Source: Nitrosarchaeum sp. (lineage in GTDB: Archaea; Thermoproteota; Nitrososphaeria; Nitrososphaerales; Nitrosopumilaceae). From it: a DNA stretch of 64,000 nt. The notes below the pieces were generated by a model. That model had not been told where the DNA came from. It searched no databases and was given only the letters and a program-made list of their open reading frames with translations. Of this stretch, positions 1-8,777 are shown piece after piece. How positions within the stretch are numbered: the stretch's first letter is position 1; each line of letters starts with the position of its first letter. The translations under genes were made by a program, and so were the position numbers. Where the stretch lies: positions 1 through 64,000 of the forward strand of contig JAHFUX010000002.1 in assembly GCA_023264875.1 (NCBI GenBank), written 5' to 3'.

Positions 1-405
1 CCTGAAACATTTAATGGATATGACGATGAGGACGGTTGTCCTGATAATTCACCTGTAACTGATACTGATGGAGATTCAATAATCGATACCCTTGATCAAT
101 GTCCAACACAAGCTGAGACAGTAAATGGCTCTGATGACTCAGATGGTTGTCCAGATGTTGTCACTCTTCAAGATTCAGATAAGGATGGAATTTCAGATGA
201 TTACGATAAATGTCCGATCCAATCTGAAACCATAAACAATTATCAAGACACAGATGGTTGTCCAGATATAGTTCCTGCAGATGTGTCTGCACCAAAATCA
301 GACTCTGAACAAGATAATTCCTTATTCCAATGGACTGCTGTTATTGCTGCAATTATTACTGCTGCAGGTGCTCTTGGGGCTGCAAAATTCAGAAAATCCT
401 CATAA
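1..405 (+). CDS. C-terminal part of a surface protein with thrombospondin type 3 repeats (5' end outside window)
   Basis: An open frame runs from base 1 to a TAA at 403-405 (134 residues), so the N-terminus lies upstream of the window. It holds about three Asp-rich units of the form DxDxDGxxDxxDxCP with DGCPD endings, which is the calcium-binding thrombospondin type 3 repeat. The C-terminus has one hydrophobic helix (about residues 108-127) followed by KFRKSS, a typical stop-transfer anchor. I infer an exported, membrane-anchored, calcium-stabilised cell-surface protein. It lacks a PEFG motif, unlike the paralogues near 8-11 kb. The role is unknown. Confidence 0.8.
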   Translation, partial: PETFNGYDDEDGCPDNSPVTDTDGDSIIDTLDQCPTQAETVNGSDDSDGCPDVVTLQDSDKDGISDDYDKCPIQSETINNYQDTDGCPDIVPADVSAPKSDSEQDNSLFQWTAVIAAIITAAGALGAAKFRKSS

Positions 406-553
406 ATTCTCTAAATAGTTTTTTTATTTTTCTGTCTTCTCTTTACTTTGACCCCTTTTGACCTGATCCTTTAACCAAACATTTAATGCCAAAAATTCTT
501 TTTATAAAAATAATTGGTTTGCACGCCAACAATCCAGAAGGAATCATCCAACG

Positions 554-790
554 ATGGTTCTTTCTGGAATTTTAATGAATTTTGAACATCCGTTTGATGT
601 CTTGTTTTTTGTGCTTTCTCATTTGTTTTTGTCCATTATAGAAATTTGTCAAATATCTTTTGTTATTGTTACTTTGTTTGTTGTGTCTGTAGTTAAAATC
701 ATAAAAAATAGAAAAGCCATAAAAATTCATTATAAATTTTCAAAAATGAATAAACATATTTTCTTTAATTTTCTAGTATTATTGCTCTAA
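554..790 (+). CDS. Possible small hydrophobic protein (weak)
   Basis: A 78-residue frame, rich in Phe, Leu and Ile, with one or two potential membrane helices and a Lys-rich end. A TATA-like stretch (ttttataaaaata, near 499) lies about 45 nt before the ATG, so the region is probably transcribed. Composition alone could give such a frame by chance in AT-rich DNA. I do not recognise a family, and a non-coding transcript is equally possible. Confidence 0.25.
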   Translation: MVLSGILMNFEHPFDVLFFVLSHLFLSIIEICQISFVIVTLFVVSVVKIIKNRKAIKIHYKFSKMNKHIFFNFLVLLL

Positions 791-821
791 GTTATTATAT
801 TGAAACAAACTCGTATTCTTA

Positions 822-1145
822 ATGCATATAGAATATGAAGAATTTGCCACCATCGAAGACCTTTTCTTGTATATGGCATCTGCAGCCCCACCCATGAAAA
901 ACACAATGCCCATTAATTCGTATAAGGGTTACATTATGGCATTTATCCCACTCAGTCCCGCAAATGGAGACACATATCTTATGATTTATGCTAAAGGTAC
1001 ACTTGAATCCGGAATTTATGAATTCGATGTAAATTCAACGTCTTTCAAGAAAGTTGATTCTATTGAACGAGCAGACAAAAATTACTTTGTTTCTTTAACA
1101 CCAAAAAGAAACACTATAGCTGACGAAGCTATTAAAAATCTATAA
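822..1145 (+). CDS. Hypothetical protein, 107 aa
   Basis: A soluble, mixed alpha/beta sequence with no signal peptide or membrane segment. A TATA-like ttattatatt lies about 28 nt before the ATG, which suggests a near-leaderless transcript as is common in archaea. The 3' end overlaps the convergent radical SAM gene by 6 bp. I do not recognise the family. Balanced amino-acid composition and a well-placed promoter argue for a real gene. Confidence 0.65.
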   Translation: MHIEYEEFATIEDLFLYMASAAPPMKNTMPINSYKGYIMAFIPLSPANGDTYLMIYAKGTLESGIYEFDVNSTSFKKVDSIERADKNYFVSLTPKRNTIADEAIKNL

Positions 1146-2753
1146 TTTCTTTGTTATAATTTTAGGGGCAGAAATTGATCTACTTCTAGCATATTTGTCG
1201 ATTATTTCATCTGGGGTTCGTCCATTGAATAGATCTTTGCATAACCCTCTCAAATATCTCATAATTGCCCATGTGCCAGCTTTTAGGATTCCATACATGA
1301 ATACTTTCATTGGCGGACCATATGTTTTATTTCTGAGAATAATTGGAATGATGTCATTGATAACCCGAAGATTATTTTCCCAACATTTCCAAAATAATGT
1401 AAACTGTGCCTCATTCAAGTTTCCAAAATGCATAGAATTCTTTTCACTAAAGTCTTGGTAAAGTAATGGCGCAACTAATCCTCTAAAGTTCATTTCTCTA
1501 AAGTCGCTCATCATATCAATTGTATATTGAACATCATCTGGAGTCTCATCTGGCCAACCTATGATAATTGTTGCAGCTGGAAACCAGTGGTTTTTATTTA
1601 AAATTTTTGCTCCTTCTATTACTACACTACCCCACTCTTCAGATGCAAATGGTCTTGTTTTTACACCCAGATGTTTCTTTACCATATTTGGTGCAACTGT
1701 TTCAATCCCCAAATTTGTTGCAAGCCATCTACCTGTTTCATCTTGTTTGTTAATACTCGAAATTTGTCGCATTAATTCTGGATCTGCGGCAACTGCTGAA
1801 AAAGTCATGTGTGTTGTTCCAATAAAATTGGCTCCTAACCCTTTAAGGCCTTTCCAAAGTTCTGTAATTGCATCTCTATTTGGAATGAAATCTCTATTGT
1901 CACATCCATAAAGTAACATTTCATCAGAATGTAACCAAATAGAGTCAAATCCATAATCTAGGTTAATCTTTGCTTCATGCTGTAATCTTTCTAATGGCAG
2001 ATCTTTCTTTGATCTCTTATTTACATCACAAAAATCACACCCTCTGCCACATCCTCTCATTGCTTCAATGAGGGAATTTATTGTAGGTCCTTCGATAACT
2101 GGAATATTTTGTATGTTCTTTACAAAACAATGCATTAATTCTGGTGCATCTCCTTTTTCTAAATCATGAAATAAATCTAATGCTAATTCATCTGCTTCTC
2201 CAACTACAACTGTATCAATTCCATGAATTTGCATTCTATCTGATTTTGCTAGTTCCCATGCACCATTTCCTCCAACTACTACATGAAAATCATATTTCTT
2301 TTTTAGTTGAATAATACTGGCACACATTTTTTTAAATTTCATTGCAACATATGATAATTTTTCAGGTGACATAGTTGTTGTAACTGGTGCCATTCCAAGA
2401 GGATCCATCACATTAATGCCAACTACCTTAGTATCTGGGCCAATTGATTTTTCAAGCATCTCCGGATTTGCAATAAAGACTTCGTCACGTTTGTATCCTT
2501 GTAGTAACGCACTCTCCACTCTTCTTAATCCTACTTGAGCAACTTTTGATTCACCTGTAATTGGATCTGTTTCAACAGGTGGGCAGAAAACTTTGTCAAA
2601 AACCCATTCTGGAAGTACTTCATATGGTCCACACGCAATAAATCCATACAGAAAATTTCCCCTATAATTTGTCATTAAACTACGATCAGCAGTTAGTACA
2701 ATTCGTTTCCCAGCCAATATTAACAAGATTCGTTCTTGTATGCTATATATCAT
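1140..2753 (-). CDS. B12-binding-type radical SAM protein
   Basis: 537 residues. The central motif RGCGRGCDFC supplies the CxxxCxxC triad (Cys235, Cys239, Cys242) that binds the [4Fe-4S] cluster used to cleave S-adenosylmethionine. The preceding 100-200 region, with VVVGGNGAWEL and VVVGEADEL, resembles the Rossmann-like cobalamin-binding fold that precedes the radical SAM barrel in class B enzymes. The substrate cannot be read from sequence. Archaeal proteins of this architecture include the GDGT ring synthases (GrsA/GrsB), which is a possibility only. It lies 48 bp downstream of larB on the same strand and may be co-transcribed with mdh-larB. Confidence 0.85.
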   Translation of the reverse strand: MIYSIQERILLILAGKRIVLTADRSLMTNYRGNFLYGFIACGPYEVLPEWVFDKVFCPPVETDPITGESKVAQVGLRRVESALLQGYKRDEVFIANPEMLEKSIGPDTKVVGINVMDPLGMAPVTTTMSPEKLSYVAMKFKKMCASIIQLKKKYDFHVVVGGNGAWELAKSDRMQIHGIDTVVVGEADELALDLFHDLEKGDAPELMHCFVKNIQNIPVIEGPTINSLIEAMRGCGRGCDFCDVNKRSKKDLPLERLQHEAKINLDYGFDSIWLHSDEMLLYGCDNRDFIPNRDAITELWKGLKGLGANFIGTTHMTFSAVAADPELMRQISSINKQDETGRWLATNLGIETVAPNMVKKHLGVKTRPFASEEWGSVVIEGAKILNKNHWFPAATIIIGWPDETPDDVQYTIDMMSDFREMNFRGLVAPLLYQDFSEKNSMHFGNLNEAQFTLFWKCWENNLRVINDIIPIILRNKTYGPPMKVFMYGILKAGTWAIMRYLRGLCKDLFNGRTPDEIIDKYARSRSISAPKIITKKL

Positions 2754-2801
2754 TTACGAGGTTAATCTACCGCATAATTTCCTAAAATTTCTAAATTATT
2801 A

Positions 2802-3584
2802 TTATTTTGTTCTGTTTTTTCGTACTGCTCTATTTGCAATATTTGCCGCTATCGCACCAGCTGCAATTCCATTGTCTATGTTGACTATTGATAATCCTAA
2901 TGAGCAGCTTTGTAGCATTGATGCAAGAGCTGCTATTCCTTTTCCACCGTAACCATATCCTGCAGATATGGGTACTCCAATTACTGGAATATCTACCATT
3001 GATGAAACTAAAGTTGCTAGTGCACCTTCCATTCCAGCAGCCACAATTATACAATCCACTTCCTTCTCTATCATTTCTTTTAAAACTGGAAATATTCTCT
3101 GAATTCCTGCAACTCCTACATCGTAGCTTGCAATACATTTACAATTCATTGCCTCGCACATCAACCTAGATTCTTCAGCAACTCCTATGTCTGATGTTCC
3201 AGCTGTAAGTATGCCTATTTTTCCACCCTCAAATTTTATTGGGTTTTTAAAAAGTAATATTGATGATGAATTTTTTCCAGTTTTAACTTTTACTTTTAAT
3301 TTTTTTGCAAACGATAAAATTTTTGAATAATCATCCTTATTGATTCTTGAAACTACAACTGAATTTGTTTTCTCTAGTGTTTTTTTAATTATTTTTTTAA
3401 TTTCATCTAATTTCTTAGTTTCTGCAAAAACTACTTCTGGTATGCCTTTTCTCTTCCTTCTATTTATGTCGATTTTGGCAATGCCTTCTATTTTTTCAAT
3501 TGAATATAGTGATAATAGCTTTTTTGCATTATCTACTGAAATTTTTCCTTTTTCCAGAGACTCTAAAATTTCATGAATTTCCAA
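2802..3584 (-). CDS. larB: LarB, pyridinium-3,5-biscarboxylic acid mononucleotide synthase
   Basis: 260 residues. The C-terminal half has the PurE/AIR-carboxylase-like fold signatures ILTAGTSDIGVAEE and GYGYGGKGIAAL. Cys227 in LQSCSLG matches the cysteine that forms the covalent adduct with nicotinic acid adenine dinucleotide in characterised LarB. The GIPEVVFAE motif marks the start of the core domain. LarB carboxylates and hydrolyses NaAD, the first step of nickel-pincer nucleotide synthesis. The gene follows mdh by 33 bp on the minus strand and faces away from larC-larE. Confidence 0.93.
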   Translation of the reverse strand: MEIHEILESLEKGKISVDNAKKLLSLYSIEKIEGIAKIDINRRKRKGIPEVVFAETKKLDEIKKIIKKTLEKTNSVVVSRINKDDYSKILSFAKKLKVKVKTGKNSSSILLFKNPIKFEGGKIGILTAGTSDIGVAEESRLMCEAMNCKCIASYDVGVAGIQRIFPVLKEMIEKEVDCIIVAAGMEGALATLVSSMVDIPVIGVPISAGYGYGGKGIAALASMLQSCSLGLSIVNIDNGIAAGAIAANIANRAVRKNRTK

Positions 3585-3617
3585 TGTTATTTCATATTTA
3601 TTTGAATAAAAAAATGC

Positions 3618-4532
3618 TTAGATTTGTATGCCTGAAATTGCACTCTTTACACTTTGTACTCCAGTATCAAACACTTGTTTTTCTTCAGCATTTAGTTCTA
3701 ATTCGATTATTTTTTCAATGCCGTTCTTTCCAATTACTGCTGGAACTCCTATTGTTACATCTGAATGACCGTATTCTCCATCAAGATATGTTGCAACAGG
3801 TATCACTTGTTTTCTATTTCTTACCACTGATTCAATCATTGCAGAAATTGCATTTCCTGGTGCATGTACTGTTGCACCTTTTAATTCGATAACCTTGGCT
3901 GCAACTTGTCTTGTGTTTTGAACAAGTTCATCTAATTTTTGTTTTGAAAGAAGTGAAGAAAGTGGAATTCCTGAAACTGAGGAGAATCTTGGTAGGGGTA
4001 ACATGTTTTCTCCATGTTCTCCAATCACAAGCGCTCTAATGGAATCACGAGAATGCCCAGTGGCTTCATGGATAAATTGCCTGAATCTGGATAAATCTAA
4101 CATTCCACCCATTCCAAATACTCTGCTTCTATCAAATCCTGAAACCTTGTAGGTAACATATGCCATTGGATCAAGCGGATTTGTCACAGGAATTATCATA
4201 GAATCATTGGCATATTTTTTGATATTTTCTACAACGCTCTTAACAACAGTTGCATTAATTTTTAAAAGATCCATTCTTGTCATTCCTGGTTTTCTTCCAG
4301 AACCTGCTACTACTACTACTATATTGGAACCTTTCATATCTGCAAAATTATTTGAACCCTTTACTTCTACATCAATTCCTTGTTCTGATAACATATGATT
4401 AATGTCCATTGCTTCACCTTGTGGTAACCCTTCTGCAACATCAAGTAATAATATCTGATCATCTAATCGCTTTAATGCTGAGAATAAAGCTGCATCTCCG
4501 CCAACTTTTCCTGAACCTATTATTGTAATCAT
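3618..4532 (-). CDS. mdh: Malate dehydrogenase (LDH/MDH superfamily)
   Basis: 304 residues. Visible features are the N-terminal Rossmann motif GSGKVG, an Asp at position 31 typical of NAD preference, the substrate loop GRKPGMTR with Arg80/Arg86 (Arg in the specificity position favours malate over lactate), and catalytic His173 in GEHGENM. It oxidises malate to oxaloacetate in the cytoplasm and would feed the TCA/gluconeogenic pool used by PEP carboxykinase (42.9 kb). It is first gene of a minus-strand group with larB, divergent from larC across 92 bp. Its place inside a Lar locus is unusual. Confidence 0.93.
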   Translation of the reverse strand: MITIIGSGKVGGDAALFSALKRLDDQILLLDVAEGLPQGEAMDINHMLSEQGIDVEVKGSNNFADMKGSNIVVVVAGSGRKPGMTRMDLLKINATVVKSVVENIKKYANDSMIIPVTNPLDPMAYVTYKVSGFDRSRVFGMGGMLDLSRFRQFIHEATGHSRDSIRALVIGEHGENMLPLPRFSSVSGIPLSSLLSKQKLDELVQNTRQVAAKVIELKGATVHAPGNAISAMIESVVRNRKQVIPVATYLDGEYGHSDVTIGVPAVIGKNGIEKIIELELNAEEKQVFDTGVQSVKSAISGIQI

Positions 4533-4624
4533 AAATTGAGCTGTTGATTTTCAATAATTAAATCTAATGAAGTTTTTTCTCTATTTAGATAGAATTTATA
4601 TGCATTTTTAGTAATTTTCAATCT
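4533..4624. promoter_or_regulatory. Divergent promoter region, mdh-larB / larC-larE
   Basis: This 92-bp AT-rich spacer separates the two head-to-head units. For larC, a TATA-like ttatatgc sits about 28 nt before the ATG. For mdh, tttaattatt sits about 20-30 nt before its ATG on the minus strand. Both units would therefore have short or absent leaders. No palindromic operator stood out. Confidence 0.6.
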
Positions 4625-5848
4625 ATGGTTGTTGTTATAGATCCTCAAATTGCAGGTATATCTGGTGATATGCTTCTTTGCTCTTTAGTGGATTTGGGTG
4701 CAAATAAAGTCAAAATTCTTAACGGTATTAAACTATCTGAAAAATTTCTACCAAATTCCATTATTAAACAAATTGACTTTAGAAAAATTGAGAAACATGG
4801 TATAGAAGCGACTGCATTATTTTTAGAAATTGATGAAAATGTTCATGAACGAAAGGGCATTGAAATAAAAAAAGCAATTATGGATTTAACAAAAGAGGTT
4901 GATCTTTCTAATAGAGCAAAAGTTTTTGCAGAATCTTGTATTGACACACTAATTTCTTCTGAATCAAAAATTCATGGTATCCCTATAGATTCGGTTCATT
5001 TTCACGAGGCATCTAGTATTGATACTTTGATAGATATTGTTGGAGTTGCAATCGCAATAGATGATTTAGGTATGTTTGATGAAGAAATTATCTGTATGCC
5101 TATTGCAGTAGGTGGAGGAAACATGACATTTTCCCATGGTACTATGTCTAATCCAGCAAGTGCCATTCTTGAAATCTTAAAAAATTCTGGATTATCGATT
5201 TATGGTGGTCAAGTAAAAGATGAATTGACTACTCCTACAGGTGCTAGTATTCTTGTACACCTCTCAAAAACCTCAATGGATTATTATCCATCAATGCAGA
5301 TAACATCTATTGGTTATGGTGCAGGAAAAAAAGACTTTGATGAATTTTCAAATGTGTTAAAGATTGTAAAAGGAATACAAAAAAATAATTTTCAATTAGA
5401 CTCTGTTAAAATTCTAGAAACAAATGTTGATGATGTATCTGGAGAAATAATGGGCAATCTAATTGAAAAAATTATGAATAAAGGCGCCAAAGATGTTTCT
5501 ATTTATCATGGCATTACAAAAAAAGGAAGACCTACAAATCTTATCTCTGTAATTTGTGATGATGCTTTTGTGCATGAAATTATGGATATGTTGGTAATTG
5601 AAACTGGAACTTTGGGAATTCGTGTAACTACTTCAAATCGTTTCATCGTTCCAAGAACAACTCATGACGTTAAATTAATTCTTGATGGAAAAGAATTTGT
5701 AGTAAAATACAAAGTTTCATCCTTTAAAGGAAAAAATAACTTTAAAATTGAATTTGATGACTTAAAATTAATCGCAAACACATTAAACAAGTCAATAAAG
5801 GAAACAGAATCATTGATTAGAACAGAAATTATGCAATTAGGTTATTGA
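4625..5848 (+). CDS. larC: LarC, CTP-dependent nickel insertion protein
   Basis: 407 residues. Family motifs are all present in one frame: an N-terminal AGISGDM, VHFHEASSIDTLIDIVG, ELTTPTGASIL and ETNVDDVSGE. LarC inserts nickel into the dithio-pyridinium mononucleotide to complete the pincer cofactor. In some bacteria it is encoded as two overlapping frames joined by frameshift; here it is uninterrupted. It overlaps larE by a few bases, indicating translational coupling. Confidence 0.93.
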   Translation: MVVVIDPQIAGISGDMLLCSLVDLGANKVKILNGIKLSEKFLPNSIIKQIDFRKIEKHGIEATALFLEIDENVHERKGIEIKKAIMDLTKEVDLSNRAKVFAESCIDTLISSESKIHGIPIDSVHFHEASSIDTLIDIVGVAIAIDDLGMFDEEIICMPIAVGGGNMTFSHGTMSNPASAILEILKNSGLSIYGGQVKDELTTPTGASILVHLSKTSMDYYPSMQITSIGYGAGKKDFDEFSNVLKIVKGIQKNNFQLDSVKILETNVDDVSGEIMGNLIEKIMNKGAKDVSIYHGITKKGRPTNLISVICDDAFVHEIMDMLVIETGTLGIRVTTSNRFIVPRTTHDVKLILDGKEFVVKYKVSSFKGKNNFKIEFDDLKLIANTLNKSIKETESLIRTEIMQLGY

Positions 5849-6648
5849 TTATGGCTAAACTTGATAATCTCATCGATTGGTTTGGAAACAAAACCAAGGT
5901 GATAGTTGCTCTTTCTGGTGGAGTAGATAGTGCACTTGTAGCATATGCTGCATTTCAAAAATTAGGACATTCTGCAATAGCAGTTACTGCCGACTACAAA
6001 ACTTTATCAAAAGAGGAACTTGAAACCGCCAAACAAATTTGTTTAGAGATAGGAATAAAACAAATTCTTTTAGATTATGATGAGCTTCAAAATGAAGAAT
6101 TTGTTAAAAATGCATCTGATCGTTGTTTTCATTGCAGAATGGAATTAGGTGATCATTTGATTACTCTGGCAAAAGAACATGATGTTAAATTTATTGTAGA
6201 TGGGACTAATTTGGATGATTTAGGTGATTATAGACCTGGAATTGAAGCATTAAAAAGAAATGGTATTAGAAGTCCATTGGTAGAAACCAATTTTACAAAA
6301 AATGAAATTAGAACAACTGCAAAACTGATAGGATTATCTGTATATGATAAACCATCTAATTCTTGTCTAGCATCACGTATTCCTTGGGGACAAAAAGTCA
6401 CAGCCGAAAAATTAACTCGAATAGAATTAGGAGAAACAATTGTTAAACAAATTACAAATTTAAAACAAGTTAGAGTTAGAGATCTTAATGGAGTTGCTAA
6501 AATTGAAGTGGATAAAGATAAAATTTCTGTTTTTGAGGATAACATTTTAGATGAAATAACCCGTAAATTAGAATTAATTGGATTTTTATCAGTTAAAATC
6601 GATCCCGATGGGTATAGACCAGGAAAAATTAACGTGATTACAGATTGA
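5845..6648 (+). CDS. larE: LarE, sulfur transferase of nickel-pincer synthesis, three-cysteine type
   Basis: 267 residues from a TTG overlapping the larC stop; an ATG six bases later (5851) is an equally good start. The PP-loop SGGVDS (residues 24-29) adenylates the substrate carboxylate. Three cysteines stand out: Cys94 and Cys97 in CFHC, and Cys174 in NSCLASR, the position of the sacrificial cysteine in Lactobacillus LarE. The three-Cys pattern is that reported for LarE proteins carrying a [4Fe-4S] cluster that shuttles sulfur catalytically. The next gene is a cysteine desulfurase overlapping by 4 bp, a plausible sulfur source. Confidence 0.92.
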   Translation: MIMAKLDNLIDWFGNKTKVIVALSGGVDSALVAYAAFQKLGHSAIAVTADYKTLSKEELETAKQICLEIGIKQILLDYDELQNEEFVKNASDRCFHCRMELGDHLITLAKEHDVKFIVDGTNLDDLGDYRPGIEALKRNGIRSPLVETNFTKNEIRTTAKLIGLSVYDKPSNSCLASRIPWGQKVTAEKLTRIELGETIVKQITNLKQVRVRDLNGVAKIEVDKDKISVFEDNILDEITRKLELIGFLSVKIDPDGYRPGKINVITD

Positions 6649-7805
6649 TCTATCTTGATAATGCAGCATCAACACAAATTCATGAAGATGTCTTAGATGC
6701 AATGCTGCCCTATCTTAAAGAGCAATATGGCAATCCTTCCTCAATACATCGTTACGGTAGATTAGCCAATAAAGCTATAGAAAAAGCTAGAAAACAAATT
6801 GCTATGTTGATTAATGCAGATTCTTCTGAAATTTTACTTACTTCTGGTGGAACTGAATCCAATAACACTGCACTTTATGGAATTGCAGAGAAAAAACCTC
6901 ATTCTCAAATAATTACTTCATCTATTGAACATGATGCTATACTTGAACCATGTAAAAAATTAGCCAAAGATGGATTTGATGTAATCTATTTACCTGTTGA
7001 TACTCATGGGGTAGTTAATCTATCTATTCTGAAAAACTCTCTCTCTGATAATACATGTCTTGTTTCAATTATGTTTGGAAATAATGAAATGGGAACAATA
7101 GAACCTATTGCTCAAATTGCTCAACTATGTAATGAACAAAATATTCCATTTCATACAGATGCAGTTCAGGCTGTAGGAAAAATCCCAATTGATGTCAAAA
7201 AATTAGGCATAGATTTGCTTTCAATCTCCTCTCATAAAATTAATGGACCAAAAGGAATTGGAGCATTATACATTAGAAAAGGAATTGACATTAATCCAAT
7301 TATTTTAGGAGGAGGTCAAGAACATGGTTTACGTTCAGGCACTGAAAATGTAGCAAATATTGTGGGATTTGGAAAAGCATGTGAACTTGCTAAACTCAAT
7401 TTATCTGATAATATCTCTCACATGAAAAAACTTCGTGATTATCTCGTTGCAAAAATTCTCAGAGAAATCTCAGGTGTTATTCTTAATGGCCATGCTGAAA
7501 ATCGGTTACCAAATAACGCTCATTTTACTTTTTTTGGAGTTGCTGGTGAAGATTTGATTATAAAGTTAGATGAATATGGTATAGCTGCATCAACTGGTTC
7601 TGCATGTTCAGTGCATACACAAAAAGCATCTCATGTTTTACAGGCTATGGGATTCTCACATGAACAAATTACTGGTTCATTAAGATTGACACTTGGATTG
7701 TTTAACAATCAACAACAAATAGATGAGACAGTAAACATCTTAAAAAAAGTAACAGCAGAACTTCGTTCAGTCTCACCCTTTAAAGACAAATACTCTTTTA
7801 ACTGA
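6645..7805 (+). CDS. Cysteine desulfurase (NifS/IscS family)
   Basis: 386 residues, starting from a TTG that overlaps the larE stop. The PLP-binding lysine is Lys198 in SSHKINGPKG, and the persulfide cysteine is Cys321 in STGSACS, set in a group I (IscS/NifS-like) loop. It converts cysteine to alanine and carries the sulfur as persulfide. General roles would be Fe-S assembly and thiolation, but overlap with larE suggests service to LarE. Whether it is also the cell's main Fe-S desulfurase cannot be told from this window. Confidence 0.93.
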   Translation: MIYLDNAASTQIHEDVLDAMLPYLKEQYGNPSSIHRYGRLANKAIEKARKQIAMLINADSSEILLTSGGTESNNTALYGIAEKKPHSQIITSSIEHDAILEPCKKLAKDGFDVIYLPVDTHGVVNLSILKNSLSDNTCLVSIMFGNNEMGTIEPIAQIAQLCNEQNIPFHTDAVQAVGKIPIDVKKLGIDLLSISSHKINGPKGIGALYIRKGIDINPIILGGGQEHGLRSGTENVANIVGFGKACELAKLNLSDNISHMKKLRDYLVAKILREISGVILNGHAENRLPNNAHFTFFGVAGEDLIIKLDEYGIAASTGSACSVHTQKASHVLQAMGFSHEQITGSLRLTLGLFNNQQQIDETVNILKKVTAELRSVSPFKDKYSFN

Positions 7806-7808
7806 ATT

Positions 7809-8606
7809 CTAAATGTGCATCTGAAATTTATTTTTTGTAACAAATATTGTTGTTATAATTCCTATTGCCAAAATCATCATTGCAATTGTGCCAAATTCTG
7901 GAATTATAGTAGTACCTATTATTTCAATATCTGAATCACCTTGTTCAAAATTGATCGTAATTACTCTCGAGTTTGAATCTGTTATGGTTTCTTGATATGG
8001 TGCTTCAATTCCATCTATTATTATTATGAATATATCATCTGTTTCATCTTGTTTTTTTGCATCTAGGGCATATCTTGGAATCTCTAATGAAATAGATCCA
8101 TCATCGGTCGATTCAATCATTACTATTAATGCAAAAATGTCTTCATCTACCAACATATTTTTTACAGTTCCACCTTCTATGGAATATTCTACATCAAATG
8201 TGCCATGATTGCCTGCATCTACTTCAAATGTTTTTGTCTCAGATGTCTCTGTTTTTGGTGAAAAAGTAAATTGAGTTTCTGCAATATTTCCTTCCCCAAA
8301 TGATACTCTTATTGTGTATTCACCTGCTTTAGACCATAGAGGACCCTCAGCTCTCACTGTATGTGAGTAATTACCATCTTCTGCTACTGTAATCTGTGCA
8401 ATATCTACTAAATTATCTTGGCCGAAAATTTGCATTGTTACCGGAGTACCTGTTATGATGGTACTTACTTTGCCGGAAATTACTATGGTTTCTCCTTCTT
8501 TATAGGAATTAGCATCTGTTTCTACAGAAATTAATGATTCTGCAAAAGCTGGCAAAGTAAAAACAATTAATAAAATTAAAAATCCCAAAATAATTCTAAT
8601 CTTCAC
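7809..8606 (-). CDS. PEFG-CTERM surface protein, paralogue 1
   Basis: 265 residues. A signal peptide ends at PAFA. Next comes an Ig-like module (about 25-115) of the pattern TDxxxYxxGExIxxSGxV...GxYTIRVSFG, then a second beta-rich domain, then PEFG followed by a hydrophobic helix and Lys/His tail. This is the thaumarchaeal PEFG-CTERM sorting signal, an archaeosortase-type target. It converges with the cysteine desulfurase. Its 3' end is diverged from the identical tails of the next three paralogues. Confidence 0.85.
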   Translation of the reverse strand: MKIRIILGFLILLIVFTLPAFAESLISVETDANSYKEGETIVISGKVSTIITGTPVTMQIFGQDNLVDIAQITVAEDGNYSHTVRAEGPLWSKAGEYTIRVSFGEGNIAETQFTFSPKTETSETKTFEVDAGNHGTFDVEYSIEGGTVKNMLVDEDIFALIVMIESTDDGSISLEIPRYALDAKKQDETDDIFIIIIDGIEAPYQETITDSNSRVITINFEQGDSDIEIIGTTIIPEFGTIAMMILAIGIITTIFVTKNKFQMHI

Positions 8607-8675
8607 AAATTTATGACTGCATGATTCTATATTTCCTTTACTATCTAAAATGAAAAAATGGAAAAAGTTGTGAAT

Positions 8676-8777
8676 TTAGTATCTTGGCATAATGCTTAGT
8701 CTTGATTTTGCAGATACTGCAATTATTGATATAATTGCTACTGCTAGAATCATAACTGCGATTGTACCAAATTCTGG
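8676..8777 (-). repeat. 102-nt identical repeat, copy A (3' end of PEFG paralogue 2)
   Basis: From the stop codon through PEFG codons this segment is base-for-base identical to copies B and C. Identity with copy B continues about 23 nt further into the 3' flank (aaaaaatggaaaaagttg...). Confidence 0.95.
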
